This document shows positions 23,291-35,234 of a DNA stretch of 64,000 bases, piece after piece. The notes under the pieces were generated by a model. That model was not told the origin of the DNA. It searched no databases and worked only from the letters and a program-made list of their open reading frames with translations. The translations under genes and the position numbers were made by a program. The DNA is from Cladocopium goreaui (lineage: Eukaryota > Sar > Dinophyceae > Suessiales > Symbiodiniaceae). The stretch covers positions 166,162-230,161 of the forward strand of contig CAMXCT020000480.1 in the NCBI GenBank assembly GCA_947184155.2, in the 5' to 3' direction. Position 1 is the first letter of the stretch, and every line of letters starts with the position of its first letter.

Positions 23291-23680
23291 GTTTCGCGTG
23301 GCAGGCGCAAGGGATTGTGCACCTTGTCAAAAGTGAGCAAAACATGAGGGTTTTGTAGCATTTCCAAAAACGATGGCAGGCGTGGGACATTTGAAAAGGA
23401 TCTGCAAAGATGCATTTTCCGTGGCAGGCGCAGTACAAGAGACATGTTCATCAGAGCTGTTGGGAGGTCCCGCCGCTGATGTCCTGAGAAGGGTTGCATT
23501 TTGGAGCATCAGATCTTCAGGTTTGCTGAGATGATTCTGCGTGACAGGTGCGGCACTTCGTATACGACCTGGCATCACTTTTTCGTGGCGCGCGCATTAG
23601 TTTAGACAGGAGGAGTGGAAAAATCGCAAAACTCATTGGTACGAGGCTGTCAGCTCTGCACTCAACTTTCCATTTTTGCA

Positions 23681-23868
23681 GGAAGTCTCGCAGAATTGCT
23701 TTGTTTTTGATGTTGTCACTTTAAAACAAATGAGGAAGTCTCGCAGAATTGCTTCGTTTTTCACGTTGTCAAGGGAGGAAGTCTTGCTGAATTGCTGCGT
23801 TTTTGATGTTGTCAAGTTCAAAAACTGAGGAAGTCTCGCAGAATAGCTTCGTTTTCAAGCTTGACAAG
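23681..23868. repeat. 43-53-bp tandem repeat, four units
   Basis: GGAAGTCTCGCAGAATTGCT begins at 23681, 23734, 23777 (changed) and 23829; each is followed by CGTTTTTGATGTTGTCAA or a variant. Spacing is 53, 43 and 52 bp. Confidence 0.85.
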
Positions 23869-23892
23869 AAGATAAACAGACAGACTGAGAGA

Positions 23893-24423
23893 GAGAGAGA
23901 GAGATAGATCGATAGATAGATGGATCGATAGATAGATTAAGTAGATAGACAGGCAACTACAACTACAACTACAACTACAACTACAACTATAACAATACAA
24001 CAACAACAACAGCAACAACAACAACAGCAACAACAACAACGACAACGACAACGACAACAACAGCAACAACAACACTAATAGCAGCAACAGCAACAGCAAC
24101 AGCAACAACAACAACTACAACAACAACTGCAACGACTACGACTAGTGTACTACCTACTACAACAACAACAACTACTACTACTACTACAACTACAACTACA
24201 ACAACAACAACAACTACTACTACTACTACTACTACTCCTGCTGCTACTACTACTACTACTACCACGACCACTACCACTACCACTACCACTACCACTACCA
24301 CTACCACTACCACTACCACTACCACTACTACTACTACTACCACTACTACCACTACTACCACTACTACCACTACTACCACTACTACCACTACTACAACTAC
24401 TACCACTACTACCACTACTACCA

Positions 24424-24503
<80 letters not shown>

Positions 24504-24560
24504 ACGACGACGACGACGACGACGACGGCGACTACTACCAAATCTACAACTACTACCAAC
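23893..24560. repeat. microsatellite block: GA, GATA, CAA, CTA and CCA repeats
   Basis: Short (GA)n and (GATA)n lead into (ACAACT)n, (CAA)n/(CAG)n and then long (CTA)n and (CTACCA)n runs to 24560, with a (GACGAC)n patch at 24500-24525. All frames are open, giving poly-Leu on plus and poly-Val or Ser-rich on minus. Strongly strand-asymmetric: almost no G on the plus strand. Confidence 0.95.
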
Positions 24561-25015
24561 TACTACTACTACTACTACACTGCAATACACTAATTTCACT
24601 GCAGCACACTACAGCTACACATATACATGTTACTACAACTACTACACTACATTGCACGACACTCTACAACACTGCACTATATACACTAATTGCATTCCAT
24701 TACACTACATCTACAACTGCAACTGCATCTGCAATTACAACTACCACTACATTATACTACGCTAGATGAAACTAATTACAACACACTACAACTACAACTG
24801 CGCTACTTTACACTACACTACGCTAGACTACACTACACTAAACCACACTACAGTACACAACGCTACAGTACACTACAATACACTACACTAATTACACCAC
24901 ACCACAACTACAACTGCAACTTCAACTGCAACTACACTGCACTAATTACATCACATGAGAGCTACAACTTACAACTACAACTCCACTAGACTAAACTACA
25001 ACTTCACTACACCAC
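24561..25015. repeat. degenerate CTACACTA-type repeat
   Basis: A continuation of the block with an irregular 5-6-bp rhythm (ACTACA, CACTA, TACAACTGCA). G stays very rare. It looks like a decayed extension of the trinucleotide array. Confidence 0.8.
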
Positions 25016-25449
25016 ACTACATCCAACAGTTGTGGTGGTGCGACCACTGCAACCATTGCAACCAATCCAAAAAACAAAACATAACAAAACTCCAACCACC
25101 TGTCGGTCCATCAGTTTCCTATTTTTGAAACTTCCGCCGCCGCCTTGTGCGGCACTACTGGTATGATAGACAATACAAAATAGGAATGATAAGTGGGGAG
25201 TTATTCTATTCATCACCTGGTGTCCAAGCGGCCCAAGAGGCAGCTCACCTGTTTTTGGTCCTGAAATGATCGAACCACCCATTGTTTTTAAAAGGAACCG
25301 CCCTTAATAATGAAATGGGGGGAAAAGTAGGGGTTTCCTACCCAGAAATTCAGCGGAAAAGTGGTGGTTTTGATGGGAAACACGAGTCTAAGCATAGGAA
25401 ATTTCATGAATTTTCTCCATAGCCAGGTTTGATTACCAGAAACACTCAC
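25016..25449. other. possible intron of the minus-strand gene
   Basis: Two small GC-rich patches at about 25130-25155 and 25223-25255 could be minus-strand micro-exons (for example SCLLGRLDT), but their limits are not clear. Confidence 0.3.
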
Positions 25450-25551
25450 CAAAATCAGGGTTGCTCCAGCCAAATTTCCCCACCGATCTGTGGCCAGGGA
25501 GAGCACCCAGCGCAGCCCTGCGAAAAAGGTTGCGGATGTCACTGAGGTGTC
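25450..25551 (-). CDS. candidate exon of a membrane transporter, TPT/SLC35-like
   Basis: On the minus strand the exon starts after CGCCTGTCAG at 25551 and ends at 25450 before a consensus donor GTGAGT. It is 34 codons, phase 0 at both ends. The peptide includes SATFFAGLRWVLSLATDRWG and then NLAGATLIL. A Gly-Leu-Arg-Trp-Val-Leu stretch in a hydrophobic setting is typical of the triose-phosphate/nucleotide-sugar transporter family (SLC35-like). Thirty-four residues are too few to be sure. The neighbouring minus exons at 26111, 27215 and 28621 may belong to the same gene. Confidence 0.5.
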
Positions 25552-25623
25552 CTGACAGGCGCCCCTTAGATTTGAATGTAAACCAACCATCATGGTGATA
25601 TAATGGGTAGCTAATGGGACATC

Positions 25624-25710
25624 CCCATATATGTATATGATTGTATATGTATATGTATATGTATATTATGTATATGTATATTATGTATATGTATATGTAT
25701 ATGTATATGA
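25624..25710. repeat. (GTATAT)n microsatellite
   Basis: About 85 bp of GTATAT and ATGTAT steps. Confidence 0.88.
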
Positions 25711-26110
25711 TTTAACGTATTATGTGACGATGCTGTTGGATATTTGGGTTGTCAACAAATAGGGCAAGATGTGCTGGCCCCCAACAAGAATCGGGGCGAC
25801 TACCAAGCACATGGGGCCTGAAAGGGTGGACATGGCTTTCGGAAAATGCGGGAGTTCCCCCCCAATGGATGGATGACATATGGAATCATGGGGTTGACTT
25901 GCATCGATGGCAAAACAAAGACACTTTCCTGATGTTTCCTGCACATGTTCCGTGAATCAAACCCAAACAGGGTATATAAATCCCTTTGGGTACAGTACAT
26001 CAGAGAGTGAGATGAGTCACGCCATCATGGATCACAAACATCTCGTATGTCGCAGCGCAACATCGGCTCAGCATGGAATTCATTTGACCTGTCACTCCGG
26101 GTGTCGGTAC
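25711..26110. other. no gene identified
   Basis: Probably intron of the minus-strand gene; an additional exon may lie here because the phases of 26111 and 25450 do not match directly. Confidence 0.3.
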
Positions 26111-26163
26111 CGTTGCGACACCGGAGCCGCGGGTGCAAGGACTGGAACATCCAGCAGAACCTC
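26111..26163 (-). CDS. candidate minus-strand exon, unknown product
   Basis: Acceptor CATCCAAG and donor CAACG|GTACCG on the minus strand. The frame reads EVLLDVPVLAPAAPVSQ with two trailing bases. It begins in phase 0, which fits the end of the exon at 27215. No family is recognised. Confidence 0.45.
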
Positions 26164-26716
26164 CTTGGATGTGCATCCCAGGAAGTGGTTCATAATCCTG
26201 CTAAAGGGTTGGTACCCCAATGTACCCCACCCCCACCACAAGACGTGATCAGTGTGCAGTACCTGTGTGTGCAAGGGAACATGAACGTTATTAGCACCCC
26301 CACCCCAAACCCCAAACCCTACCCCAGACCTATGTGCGCAGATGAGTCAAATCTGTGTGCGCAGATGAGGTCCTGAATGGTCCTGACCTTTTTGTTTGTA
26401 GACCTGGATATATACCCAGTTGTATCATGTCTGTGTGTGCCCTGAATTTTCTCATCAAAATGAGTATCATAGCCTGATATGGTGAACATTGCAGTGATAA
26501 ATATCTAAGAATTGCAGTGAAATATCTTTGAAATCCTGGGAAACTAGTCTTTTTGAACAGCTGGTTTCCTTTGATTGCTATTGTTCCGGCAAGTTTCTAA
26601 TATTTCTAGATCTTATAAACCATATTTACCAGAATTGGTTGAAGAGATACTTCACAAAGCCAAAGATCATTGGAACAAACAACCATAATCCATAGTTTCC
26701 TTTGTTTATCTATGTT
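26164..26716. other. no gene identified
   Basis: Unique sequence with a short CACCCCAAACCCC patch near 26290-26320. Confidence 0.35.
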
Positions 26717-26820
26717 TACCCTCTGGTAAACTAACCTAACTATGGAAAATCACCATTTTTAATGGGAACATCCACTATAAATGACCATTTTCATTAGCTA
26801 TGTTAGTTTACCAGAGGGTG
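26717..26820. mobile_element. family A MITE, well preserved
   Basis: Left TACCCTCTGGTAAACTAACC and right TGTTAGTTTACCAGAGGGTG; the interior has ATGGAAAATCACCATTTTTA and ATGGGAACATCCACTATAAA. 104 bp. Confidence 0.85.
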
Positions 26821-27214
26821 TCTTGTTTTTTTTGTTCTTGGACCAAATTCATCGAAGCTTGGGAGCCCTGAGACCAGTGAGGAGCTCGATTCTGATCTTT
26901 CCGTACAGTTTTGGAGGCTCACCTGGGGGCCAGAAGGCGCCATCTGCAGCATCCCCAAGTCACCATTATTATGGGTGGGATAATGTTGTATCAACCATTA
27001 TAAATTATAAACATTATACCCCATCTCCTTAAATATCTTAAATGGTAGGATTAGTTTGGTGACGAATCACAGAACATGTTGGTGAAGAAGTTATGTGACG
27101 AACAACATTAATGTTGGACACCCAAGAATAATCAATAATACATCTATCGTTTGGGGATGGTTGAAATTCCAGCCGTTTATCAAGGTTTTTGGGGATGGGC
27201 TCGGGGAGACTCAC

Positions 27215-27290
27215 CATGCCCGGCTGGTTCTGGTGAAATAAAAATCGCAGCGATTCAGGATACTCCGAGCGAAAATTTCCAGATTCAAGG
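27215..27290 (-). CDS. candidate minus-strand exon, unknown product
   Basis: The minus strand has a consensus donor, GGGCATG|GTGAGTCTCC, and an acceptor-like TTGAAG. After one leading base the frame reads LESGNFRSEYPESLRFLFHQ and then NQPGM, ending in phase 0. The good donor and protein-like sequence make this one of the stronger exon calls. Product unknown; probably the same gene as the exons at 28621, 26111 and 25450. Confidence 0.5.
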
Positions 27291-28017
27291 CTTCAATTAA
27301 TTGTGAGCTGACTTAACAAGCCATGCTTGTGGGCATGATGCCTCTTCAGTTGGAAATTGATTTCAAAGTGCCTTGAAAACCACCAAGACTGATCCGGAAT
27401 CAGTGCATGTACCCCCCGTAATCAAACATGGCAATGGGAAAAGCATGGAAAAGCCCTGTAAATGGAGGTTTTGATAGGACAATCATCTACAAATGATGGA
27501 TTTGAGCAGCTAGTCATGTTTGAGAACCGGAGGGTAACCAAAACAATCAAGAACCAATCTGACAACCTTATCATATCTCTCCGGTGTCGCCCTGGCAACG
27601 CCCTGTTGCCTTGGTGCCTCATCTCAGATGGAATCGGAGAGATGCCTTCTATACCTTTTGCAGCTGCTTGCCGCTCGGCTGAAGGGTCGACCAGGCAATG
27701 GTGGACACGAGTTTTTGGGTCATTAGAGTCACTAGCATGTCTTAACCATCAGCATCGGTACCCAACCATCCAATTCAGTGTTAACATGTGGTAATTATAG
27801 CCAGTTTTGATCAGTTTTGTCACTCGTAGCCTGCCCTATGGTTTGGATCAAAGTTGACGCACGAATTCGACTCGGGGATCAAACCATCAGCAGTCGCAAC
27901 GCTTGGCTTGGTGGTTTCAATCATTAAAGCCACAAGAGGAAGGGTGGGCCCTTCCCAATCCCACAAGTTGGTGTCCCCGCAGTTAGAAGTTGGTTTATAA
28001 ATCCATCTATATAATCT
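27291..28017. other. no certain gene
   Basis: A GC-richer island at 27590-27720 is open on both strands (plus LLAARLKGRP, minus VDPSAERQAAAK). Splice signals do not settle it, so it is left uncalled. Confidence 0.3.
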
Positions 28018-28473
28018 CTTCCCCCTAATACTACCCCCCCTAAATAATAAACACCTCAGGTACTTTTTTATTATTAGGGGGGTATTTATTATTAGGGAAC
28101 CAAAGCGGACCCTAATATTGAATTAAAACCCTTAGTATGTTTTTTTCAATTTCAAAATCAATTATATAAATTTCCTTTTTTAACGCAATTAAAATATTGC
28201 CGAAAATTGGATTTCGAAGTTTCCCCCTAATATTAAATTAAAAACCTGAATATAAAAAACTATAATTTTCGGACGGACCCTAATAAAGAACACCCCGGCC
28301 TTGACTAGTTTTTATTATTAGGGGGTGAAACTTACAAACAGCAGTAGCTTTATTTTTAAATTGTTTTCCAAAAGGAAATCAATTAAAAGTCAAATTGGCC
28401 AACCTGAAATTTTGCCAAAATTGGAGATGGACCCTAGTTTTTATTATTCGGGGGTTTTAGTAATAGGGGGAAG
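28018..28473. mobile_element. 456-bp inverted-repeat element with TTATTATTAGGGGG sub-repeats
   Basis: Left end CTTCCCCCTAATACTACCCC and right end GGGGTTTTAGTAATAGGGGGAAG are imperfect inverted repeats. The word TTATTATTAGGGGG or its near form occurs at about 28068, 28088, 28310 and 28441, and CCCTAATA on the other strand at 28112, 28226 and 28277. The AT-rich interior has no ORF. Unlike families A and B, only one copy is seen here. TAATCT occurs near both ends but not flush, so a target duplication is not claimed. Confidence 0.65.
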
Positions 28474-28484
28474 GGATTAATCTA

Positions 28485-28577
28485 TACGTACATATATTAT
28501 TCATACATATATAATCATATATATATATATAATGTATATCTATACATGATTATATAATTATATAATTATATATATAG
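28485..28577. repeat. TA-rich microsatellite
   Basis: Broken TA and TATAAT runs directly after the 456-bp element. Confidence 0.8.
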
Positions 28578-28620
28578 GTTGTATCTACCGTAAACCTGCT
28601 TTAGGCTGCTTTCAAATCAA

Positions 28621-28724
28621 CTTAGCTATCTCGGCCGCAAATTGCATGTCGATTCGGCCAGTTCCTGCCGTCGGTGCTGAGGCTTTGTGGATGGTCAGAT
28701 CCGCTCCCCACACAGAGGAGAACT
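28621..28724 (-). CDS. candidate minus-strand exon, unknown product
   Basis: Acceptor TTCCATCTAG at 28725-28734 on the minus strand. The peptide includes FSSVWGADLTIHKASAPTAG and then TGRIDMQFAAEIAK. The exon may run two bases further to a GA-type donor (TT|GATTTG); that would give the phase needed by the exon at 27215. GC-rich against AT-rich flanks. No domain is recognised. Confidence 0.45.
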
Positions 28725-28815
28725 CTAGATGGAACGTGTGGCTTGGCAGTGTGACACCCCATAGTGCCATAGGATCCCATAGGTTTTTCTCCAAAAAGAG
28801 TGATCCCACATGATT

Positions 28816-28930
28816 TGGTTGGTGGTTTGGAACATGGCTTTTATGACTTCCTTAATAGTTAGATGGGATGTCATGCGAAACCCATTGACGAACTCATATT
28901 TTTCAAGATGGTGATTGCACCACCAACCAG
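28816..28930. mobile_element. family B element, older copy
   Basis: Left TTGGTTGGTGGTTTGGAACA, right GCACCACCAACCAG, with TTTTTCAAGATGGTGATT in place of the usual CAGAGGGG. Flanks TGATT and TGATC match at four of five positions, a likely decayed target duplication. Length 115 bp. Confidence 0.75.
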
Positions 28931-29558
28931 TGATCCAAGTGAGCAAACTTAAATAGATCCCGGGCCCCAACATCTTCCAGCAGTGGTTTGATTCGAATTC
29001 GTGAGTTCCAAAGACCGAAGAGTTCTTCTTTGGCACTACAATTGATGTTTGAGGCGCACTTCCGCCTCTAGTTAGATGCAAAATGACATTGACATACACA
29101 TTCATACAAATTCATACACATATTCAGATTACAATATGATTATGACTATGACAATAAGTTATTTTTATGTTACTATGACATAAGCAATGTGTATTTTAGC
29201 GTACATAACCAAACTGTAGCATCATGATGGAAATCTATGATCATCCCTAAATCCTACCATCATGGATCGTTGCGCCAAGGAACTTCGAAAAGAGTCACGT
29301 GACCATGGGGAGATGCGGCCGGAGACTCTATAAACATCACCTTTTGATTTGAAATGGATAACCACTGACGATGCCTCTGCCACTAGGAAGTGATCCATGG
29401 GACCCCCGATAGTGGAAAATTGAGACTCTTCAAGCCCTGAAAATTTCGCAGAAGTCAGAGTTTTGAAGTTTTTATACGTACATTTCATGTGATTCGATGT
29501 TCCTTGATGGTTTCGAAACACATTGGAATTCGATGTTTTTCATCAACCCATTCACCAG
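28931..29558. other. no gene identified
   Basis: Unique sequence; ORFs on the minus strand are unsupported. Confidence 0.35.
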
Positions 29559-29622
29559 GACCTTAAGACACCTGGGGTGGCAGCTGGGGAGCTGAAGACT
29601 CAGCTGGTAGCCCTGGTAGCAG
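29559..29622 (+). CDS. candidate 64-bp exon, unknown product
   Basis: Acceptor TTCACCAG|G and donor GTAGCAG|GTACCAG. The frame reads DLKTPGVAAGELKTQLVALV and then A, ending one base into a codon. Clean splice context on the plus strand, opposite to the neighbouring exon candidates, so it may belong to another gene. Confidence 0.42.
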
Positions 29623-30116
29623 GTACCAGAAAACTACTATGGTCAGTGGGAAGGTAGGCCACCACGGCCACCACCGAAAAACCCTCAGGTTTGTTCTGCG
29701 GGGGAGCAGCTGGAAATGGAAAATGCATGAGAATACGGGGTTTATAGGCGTTTAAAAAAACAGCTGTGTACGTGTTTCTATTGTGTTTCTAATGTATGTA
29801 CGTAATATCATATGTATCTGTATGTTAGCTGCATAATTATGTGTTACACATTGGTGCAGCTGCATGTAGAGTATTTAAAATAATTATGATGTACAATGAT
29901 GTCCATAATAATCATAATGTAATATTGGGTTGGCTACATATAACATATATTATGATATATCGTACATACATGGTCATATGTATGTGCACAGAATCCCCAC
30001 CATCAATGACCAACCATCAAGGGACGCAGATGTCCCTTAGATGATCCCCAACGACTCAGATTTGAAAATAACTATATAGAGATGCACTGGTTCTATTCTG
30101 AAATCAGTTAATGTTT
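29623..30116. other. no gene identified
   Basis: Unique AT-rich sequence. Confidence 0.35.
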
Positions 30117-30238
30117 ATCCTACAGTAATGTAGCATAGCTATGGGAAATGGCCCAGCTAGAGTTCGATGATTTACCTATGAAGATGGTGATTTTACATGT
30201 TGCGAACATTGCGAACTGTAAATCATTACCAGAGGGTA
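30117..30238. mobile_element. family A element, diverged
   Basis: Left part TATCCTACAGTAATGTAGCA, then TAGCTATGGGAAATGGCCCA; right end AATCATTACCAGAGGGTA. Inner words GATGATTTACCTATGAAGAT and GGTGATTTTACATG match the 11726 sub-type. Confidence 0.65.
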
Positions 30239-30904
30239 GCTGTCTGCATTTGCATGATGATTCAGCGACAGAACTTGGCTGATTCGCCTTGCGAAACTGC
30301 AGCTGCTGAGCAACCGTAGCCTTTCCGGAAATGCCTGCAGTATTGAGTAGCTTACCAGATATTCCTGTTTGGCCAACTAAAGGACAACTTTTTGCAGAGT
30401 ATCCAAGATATCTATATTTATAGATATCTAAGTCTGTCAAGCTATTTGGCTCACTGATATCCCGACAGTTCTTGGGACCCCCCACTCGTCATGGAGCAGC
30501 CCATTTCTTTGAAGATGGATGTCTAAGATTCGCACTGACATCATGATACATCAGATAATCCAAAAATACACCACCCCAAACTCCATCTATTCTCGTTCCC
30601 CCAAGCTTGACCATTCGAATATATTATTGTAATTTATTGTATACCATTTCTGAACAGACCCATGTCATGAATGAGTTAGTCAAATCCCATTGATGTGGCC
30701 GAAAGCCCCTATCGTTTTGTAGACAGAAATCGCTCCCATGTCGGGCACCCTGCTTGGAGGATATTGGGTAAACTACTTGGGTCATCAAACTGGATGTACC
30801 TGGATGTAACTGGTCAGTAACTATACCAAAAAAAAACAAATGGAATACCCCCACGATACTAACCAGGCTTATTCACATTTATGACCACTAAGTGGGATCA
30901 TGTG
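30239..30904. other. no certain gene
   Basis: A GC-richer island at about 30255-30345 is open on both strands (plus TWLIRLAKLQLLSNRSL; minus ATVAQQLQFRKANQ). Strand is undecided, so it is not called. Confidence 0.3.
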
Positions 30905-31085
30905 GGATCATCAGTAGCCGCACTGACCACTGACGATTCGTGGAGTGATCCTCCCTGAGTCATGGATGGCCGTGCCCACTTTGCGCCGTGCCCACACCAC
31001 TGCGCCGTCAGCGGTTGGAACCGGTGGAACCGTTGGAACCACTGCGCCACCGGTGTTGTACCGAAGTCGGTGGCCTGGCAGATGA
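30905..31085 (-). CDS. candidate minus-strand exon region, Val/Pro repeats
   Basis: GC-rich island with short internal repeats of GTTCCAACGGTTCCACCGG. Two minus frames are open: one includes GAVVPTVPPVPTADGAVVWA, another VAQWFQRFHRFQPLTAQW. Limits and frame are unsure. It would sit upstream of the other minus-strand exon candidates. Confidence 0.3.
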
Positions 31086-31621
31086 CGCCATTGTCTTGAC
31101 CCACTTGTAGATTTCTATCTGAAACATTGGCCTTTTGTCCAAACATCAGCAGTTATAGCATGAGCAGCGTGCAAATTTCGTCCAAAGGTCTTATTAGTTG
31201 ATTCATATTCCTATGATTTTCCTTTGGATATGATGATTTTCCTTCAGCATTCAGTCCATGTTCATCAGCTCCAGTTCCTTCCAAGGTGGGCCTAAAATGA
31301 GTGGCAGAGTTCACCCCATATTGGTGGCGAATTTTACAAAAGAAAGTCAAAGTTTGCACCAATAAATATCAATAAATCAACTAAGTCAACTATTAAACTA
31401 TAGTCAAATTATAACATTTAAATCACCAAGCAATAAATCACCCAACGTGTCTGGGTGAATTCCCATGAAATCCCCCATGAAATGCGAAGAGATCCCCTCT
31501 CCCAAGGTCAGCACCCAGGCGCGTTGAGGATTGGTCGTCTGGGGAAAATGGCTAAGGACCCCCCTATATTTTTTTTATCATGAAAGATAGGTGTCTACCA
31601 TATTTCACCGGCAAAATATGG
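31086..31621. other. no gene identified
   Basis: AT-rich unique sequence before the satellite. Confidence 0.35.
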
Positions 31622-34456
31622 AAATATGATGGCATATGATGGAATATGATGGAATATGATGGAATATGATGGCATATGATGGAATATGATGGCATATGAT
31701 GGAATATGATGGAATATGATGGAATATGATGGAATATGATGGAATATGATGGAATATGATGGAATATGATGGAATATGATGGAATATGATGGAATATGAT
31801 GGAATATGATGGAGTATGATGGAATATGATGGAATATGATGGAATATGATGGAATATGATGGAATATGATGGAATATGATGGAATATGATGGAATATGAT
31901 GGAATATGATGGAATATGATGGAATATGATGGAATATGATGGAATATGGTGGAATATGATGGAATATGATGGAATATGATGGAATATGATGGAATATGAT
32001 GGAATATGATGGAATATGATGGAATATGATGGAATATGATGGCATATGATGGAATATGATGGAATATGATGGAATATGGTGGAATATGATGGAATATGAT
32101 GGAATATGATGGAATATGATGGAATATGATGGAATATGATGGCATATGATGGCATATGATGGCATATGATGGCATATGATGGCATATGATGGAATATGAT
32201 GGAATATGATTGCATATGATGGCATATGATGGAATATGATGGAATATGATGGCATATGATGGAATATGATGGAATATGATGGAATATGATGGAATATGAT
32301 GGAATATGATGGAATATGATGGAATATGATGGAATATGATGGAATATGATGGAATATGATGGAATATGATGGAATATGATGGAATATGACGGAATATGAC
32401 GGAATATGACGGAATATGATGGAGTATGATGGAATATGATGGAATATGATGGAATATGATGGAATATGATGGAATATGATGGAATATGATGGAATATGAT
32501 GGAATATGATGGAATATGATGGATATGATGGAATATGATGGAATATGATGGAATATGATGGCATATGATGGCATATGATGGCATATGATGGCATATGATG
32601 GAATATGATGGAATATGATGGAATATGATGGAATATGATGGAATATGATGGAATATGATGGAATATGATGGAATATGATGAAATATGATGGAATATGATG
32701 GAATATGATGGAATATGATGGAATATGATGGAATATGATGGAATATGATGGAATATGATGGCATATGATGGAATATGATGGAATATGATGGAATATGATG
32801 GCATATGATGGAATATGATGGCATATGATGGAATATGATGGAATATGATGGAATATGATGGAATATGATGGAATATGATGGAATATGATGGAATATGATG
32901 GAATATGATGGAATATGATGGAATATGATGGAATATGATGGAATATGATGGAATATGATGGAATATGATGGCATATGATGGAATATGATGGATATGATGG
33001 AATATGATGGAATATGATGGAATATGATGGAATATGATGGAATATGATGGAATATGATGGAATATGATGGAATATGATGGAATATGATGGAATATGATGG
33101 AATATGGTGGAATATGATGGAATATGATGGAATATGATGGAATATGATGGAATATGATGGAATATGATGGAATATGATGGAATATGATGGAATATGATGG
33201 CATATGATGGAATATGATGGAATATGATGGAATATGATGGAATATGATGGAATATGATGGAATATGATGGAATATGATGGAATATGATGGATATGATGGA
33301 ATATGATGGAATATGATGGAATATGATGGAATATGATGGAATATGATGGAATATGATGGCATATGATGGAATATGATGGAATATGATGGAATATGATGGA
33401 ATATGATGGAATATGATGGAATATGATGGAATATGATGGAATATGATGGCATATGATGGAATATGATGGAATATGATGGAATATGATGGAATATGATGGA
33501 ATATGATGGAATATGATGGAATATGATGGCATATGATGGCATATGATGGAATATGATGGAATATGATGGAATATGATGGAATATGATGGATATGATGGAA
33601 TATGATGGAATATGATGGAATATGATGGAATATGATGGCATATGATGCATATGATGGCATATGATGGAATATGATGGAATATGATGGAATATGATGGAAT
33701 ATGATGGAATATGATGGAATATGATGGAATATGATGGAATATGATGGAATATGATGGAATATGATGGAATATGATGGAATATGATGGCATATGATGGAAT
33801 ATGATGGAATATGATGGAATATGATGGAATATGATGGAATATGATGGAATATGAATATGAATATGAATATGAATATGATGGATATGATGGAATATGATGG
33901 AATATGATGGAATATGATGGAATATGATGGAATATGATGGCATATGATGGAATATGATGGAATATGATGGAATATGATGGTGGAATATGATGGAATATGA
34001 TGGAATATGATGGAATATGATGGAATATGATGGAATATGATGGAATATGATGGAATATGATGGAATATGATGGAATATGATGGCATATGATGGCATATGA
34101 TGGAATATGATGGAATATGATGGAATATGATGGAATATGATGGAATATGATGGCATATGATGGAATATGATGGAATATGATGGAATATGATGGAATATGA
34201 TGGAATATGATGGAATATGATGGAATATGATGGAATATGATGGAATATGATGGAATATGATGGAATATGATGGAATATGATGGAATATGATGGAATATGA
34301 TGGAATATGATGGAATATGATGGAATATGATGGAATATGATGGAATATGATGGAATATGATGGAATATGATGGAATATGATGGAATATGATGGAATATGA
34401 TGGAGTATGATGGAATATGATGGAATATGATGGAATATGATGGAATATGATGGAAA
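31622..34456. repeat. 10-bp satellite, GGAATATGAT, about 280 copies
   Basis: A 2.8-kb array of the decamer GGAATATGAT. The main variant has C for A (GGCATATGAT, creating CATATG). Rare changes include GGAGTATGAT and GGAATATGGT, a few 9-bp units (GGATATGAT at 32521, 32990, 33288 and 33588) and one short 6-bp GAATAT run near 33847. The minus strand has no stop in the basic unit, so all three minus frames stay open for up to 965 codons reading PSYSIIFHHI. These are artefacts of the repeat. Confidence 0.97.
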
Positions 34457-35230
34457 TGATTTATTTCCAGCAGCCAAAAACCATGGGAACATGGTGCGAA
34501 TATGACTCTGTACTATGACGAAAAAATATGGCTTCTCCAGATGATCCGGCGACCCATTTTCCCCACGGGATCGCAGTAATCAACTATAGTATGTCAACGA
34601 ATTTCAGGGGATGGGATGGAAGTATTTTTTATGGCTCAATTGGGGGAAGATGACCAAGTCTCCCGGAATTCTTGCGTTAGTTTGGCAGTCTTGAACACCT
34701 TTTTCGAATCAATTCCATTCAGATGTGTTGGAAACCCAACACACAGTTTGAATCTTCACCAAACTGACTTCGAGGACTTTTCATAATGCACCAATTGCAT
34801 CCTTTAAAAATCATTTCGGATCTTTGATTGTTCAAATCATATTCAAGAACAAACGGACTTGGAATCTGGTTGGTTGTTCTAACCTTGTTTTCAACCCCAA
34901 ATTGGGGTGATGATCGCCATCATAGGCTGTAGGTATGGCTCCACCAGTGCCCCATTGACGACCCAGTTTTTGTTGCATCCCCAGTTTTGATGGTCAAATA
35001 ACGTCACCCGAAATCCCTTTTTTAACGGTTGGAAGGATTTGCCTAAACAACCATGATTTCTGGGATGTGTAAAGCCCCTGTTTTGGTTGATATTCATTTT
35101 TTTGTTGGTTAAGTTAAACATTTTTTGCTGATTACAGTAAATCTTTATTTTTGAAGGATTCGATCCATGATTTTGTTGGCAAACTCATGTAAACTCTATT
35201 TCTTGACAACGTACGCGATTTTGGTTGCTA
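34457..35230. other. no gene identified
   Basis: Unique sequence after the satellite. A partial inverted phrase (GGTTGGTTGTTCTAACC) near 34865 recalls family B but is not convincing. Confidence 0.35.
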
Positions 35231-35234
35231 TAGT

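Noticed and set aside
23818-24765. Poly-Val, poly-Leu, Ser-rich and Arg-rich ORFs
   Set aside because: Trinucleotide repeats are open in all frames; no protein can be supported.
31622-34456. Possible CRISPR array
   Set aside because: Units are contiguous decamers without spacers, in a eukaryotic context.
31564-34492. Three minus-strand ORFs of 681-965 codons reading PSYSIIFHHI
   Set aside because: They are the three reading frames of the 10-bp satellite, whose minus strand has no stop codon. No unique sequence, start context or domain lies in them.
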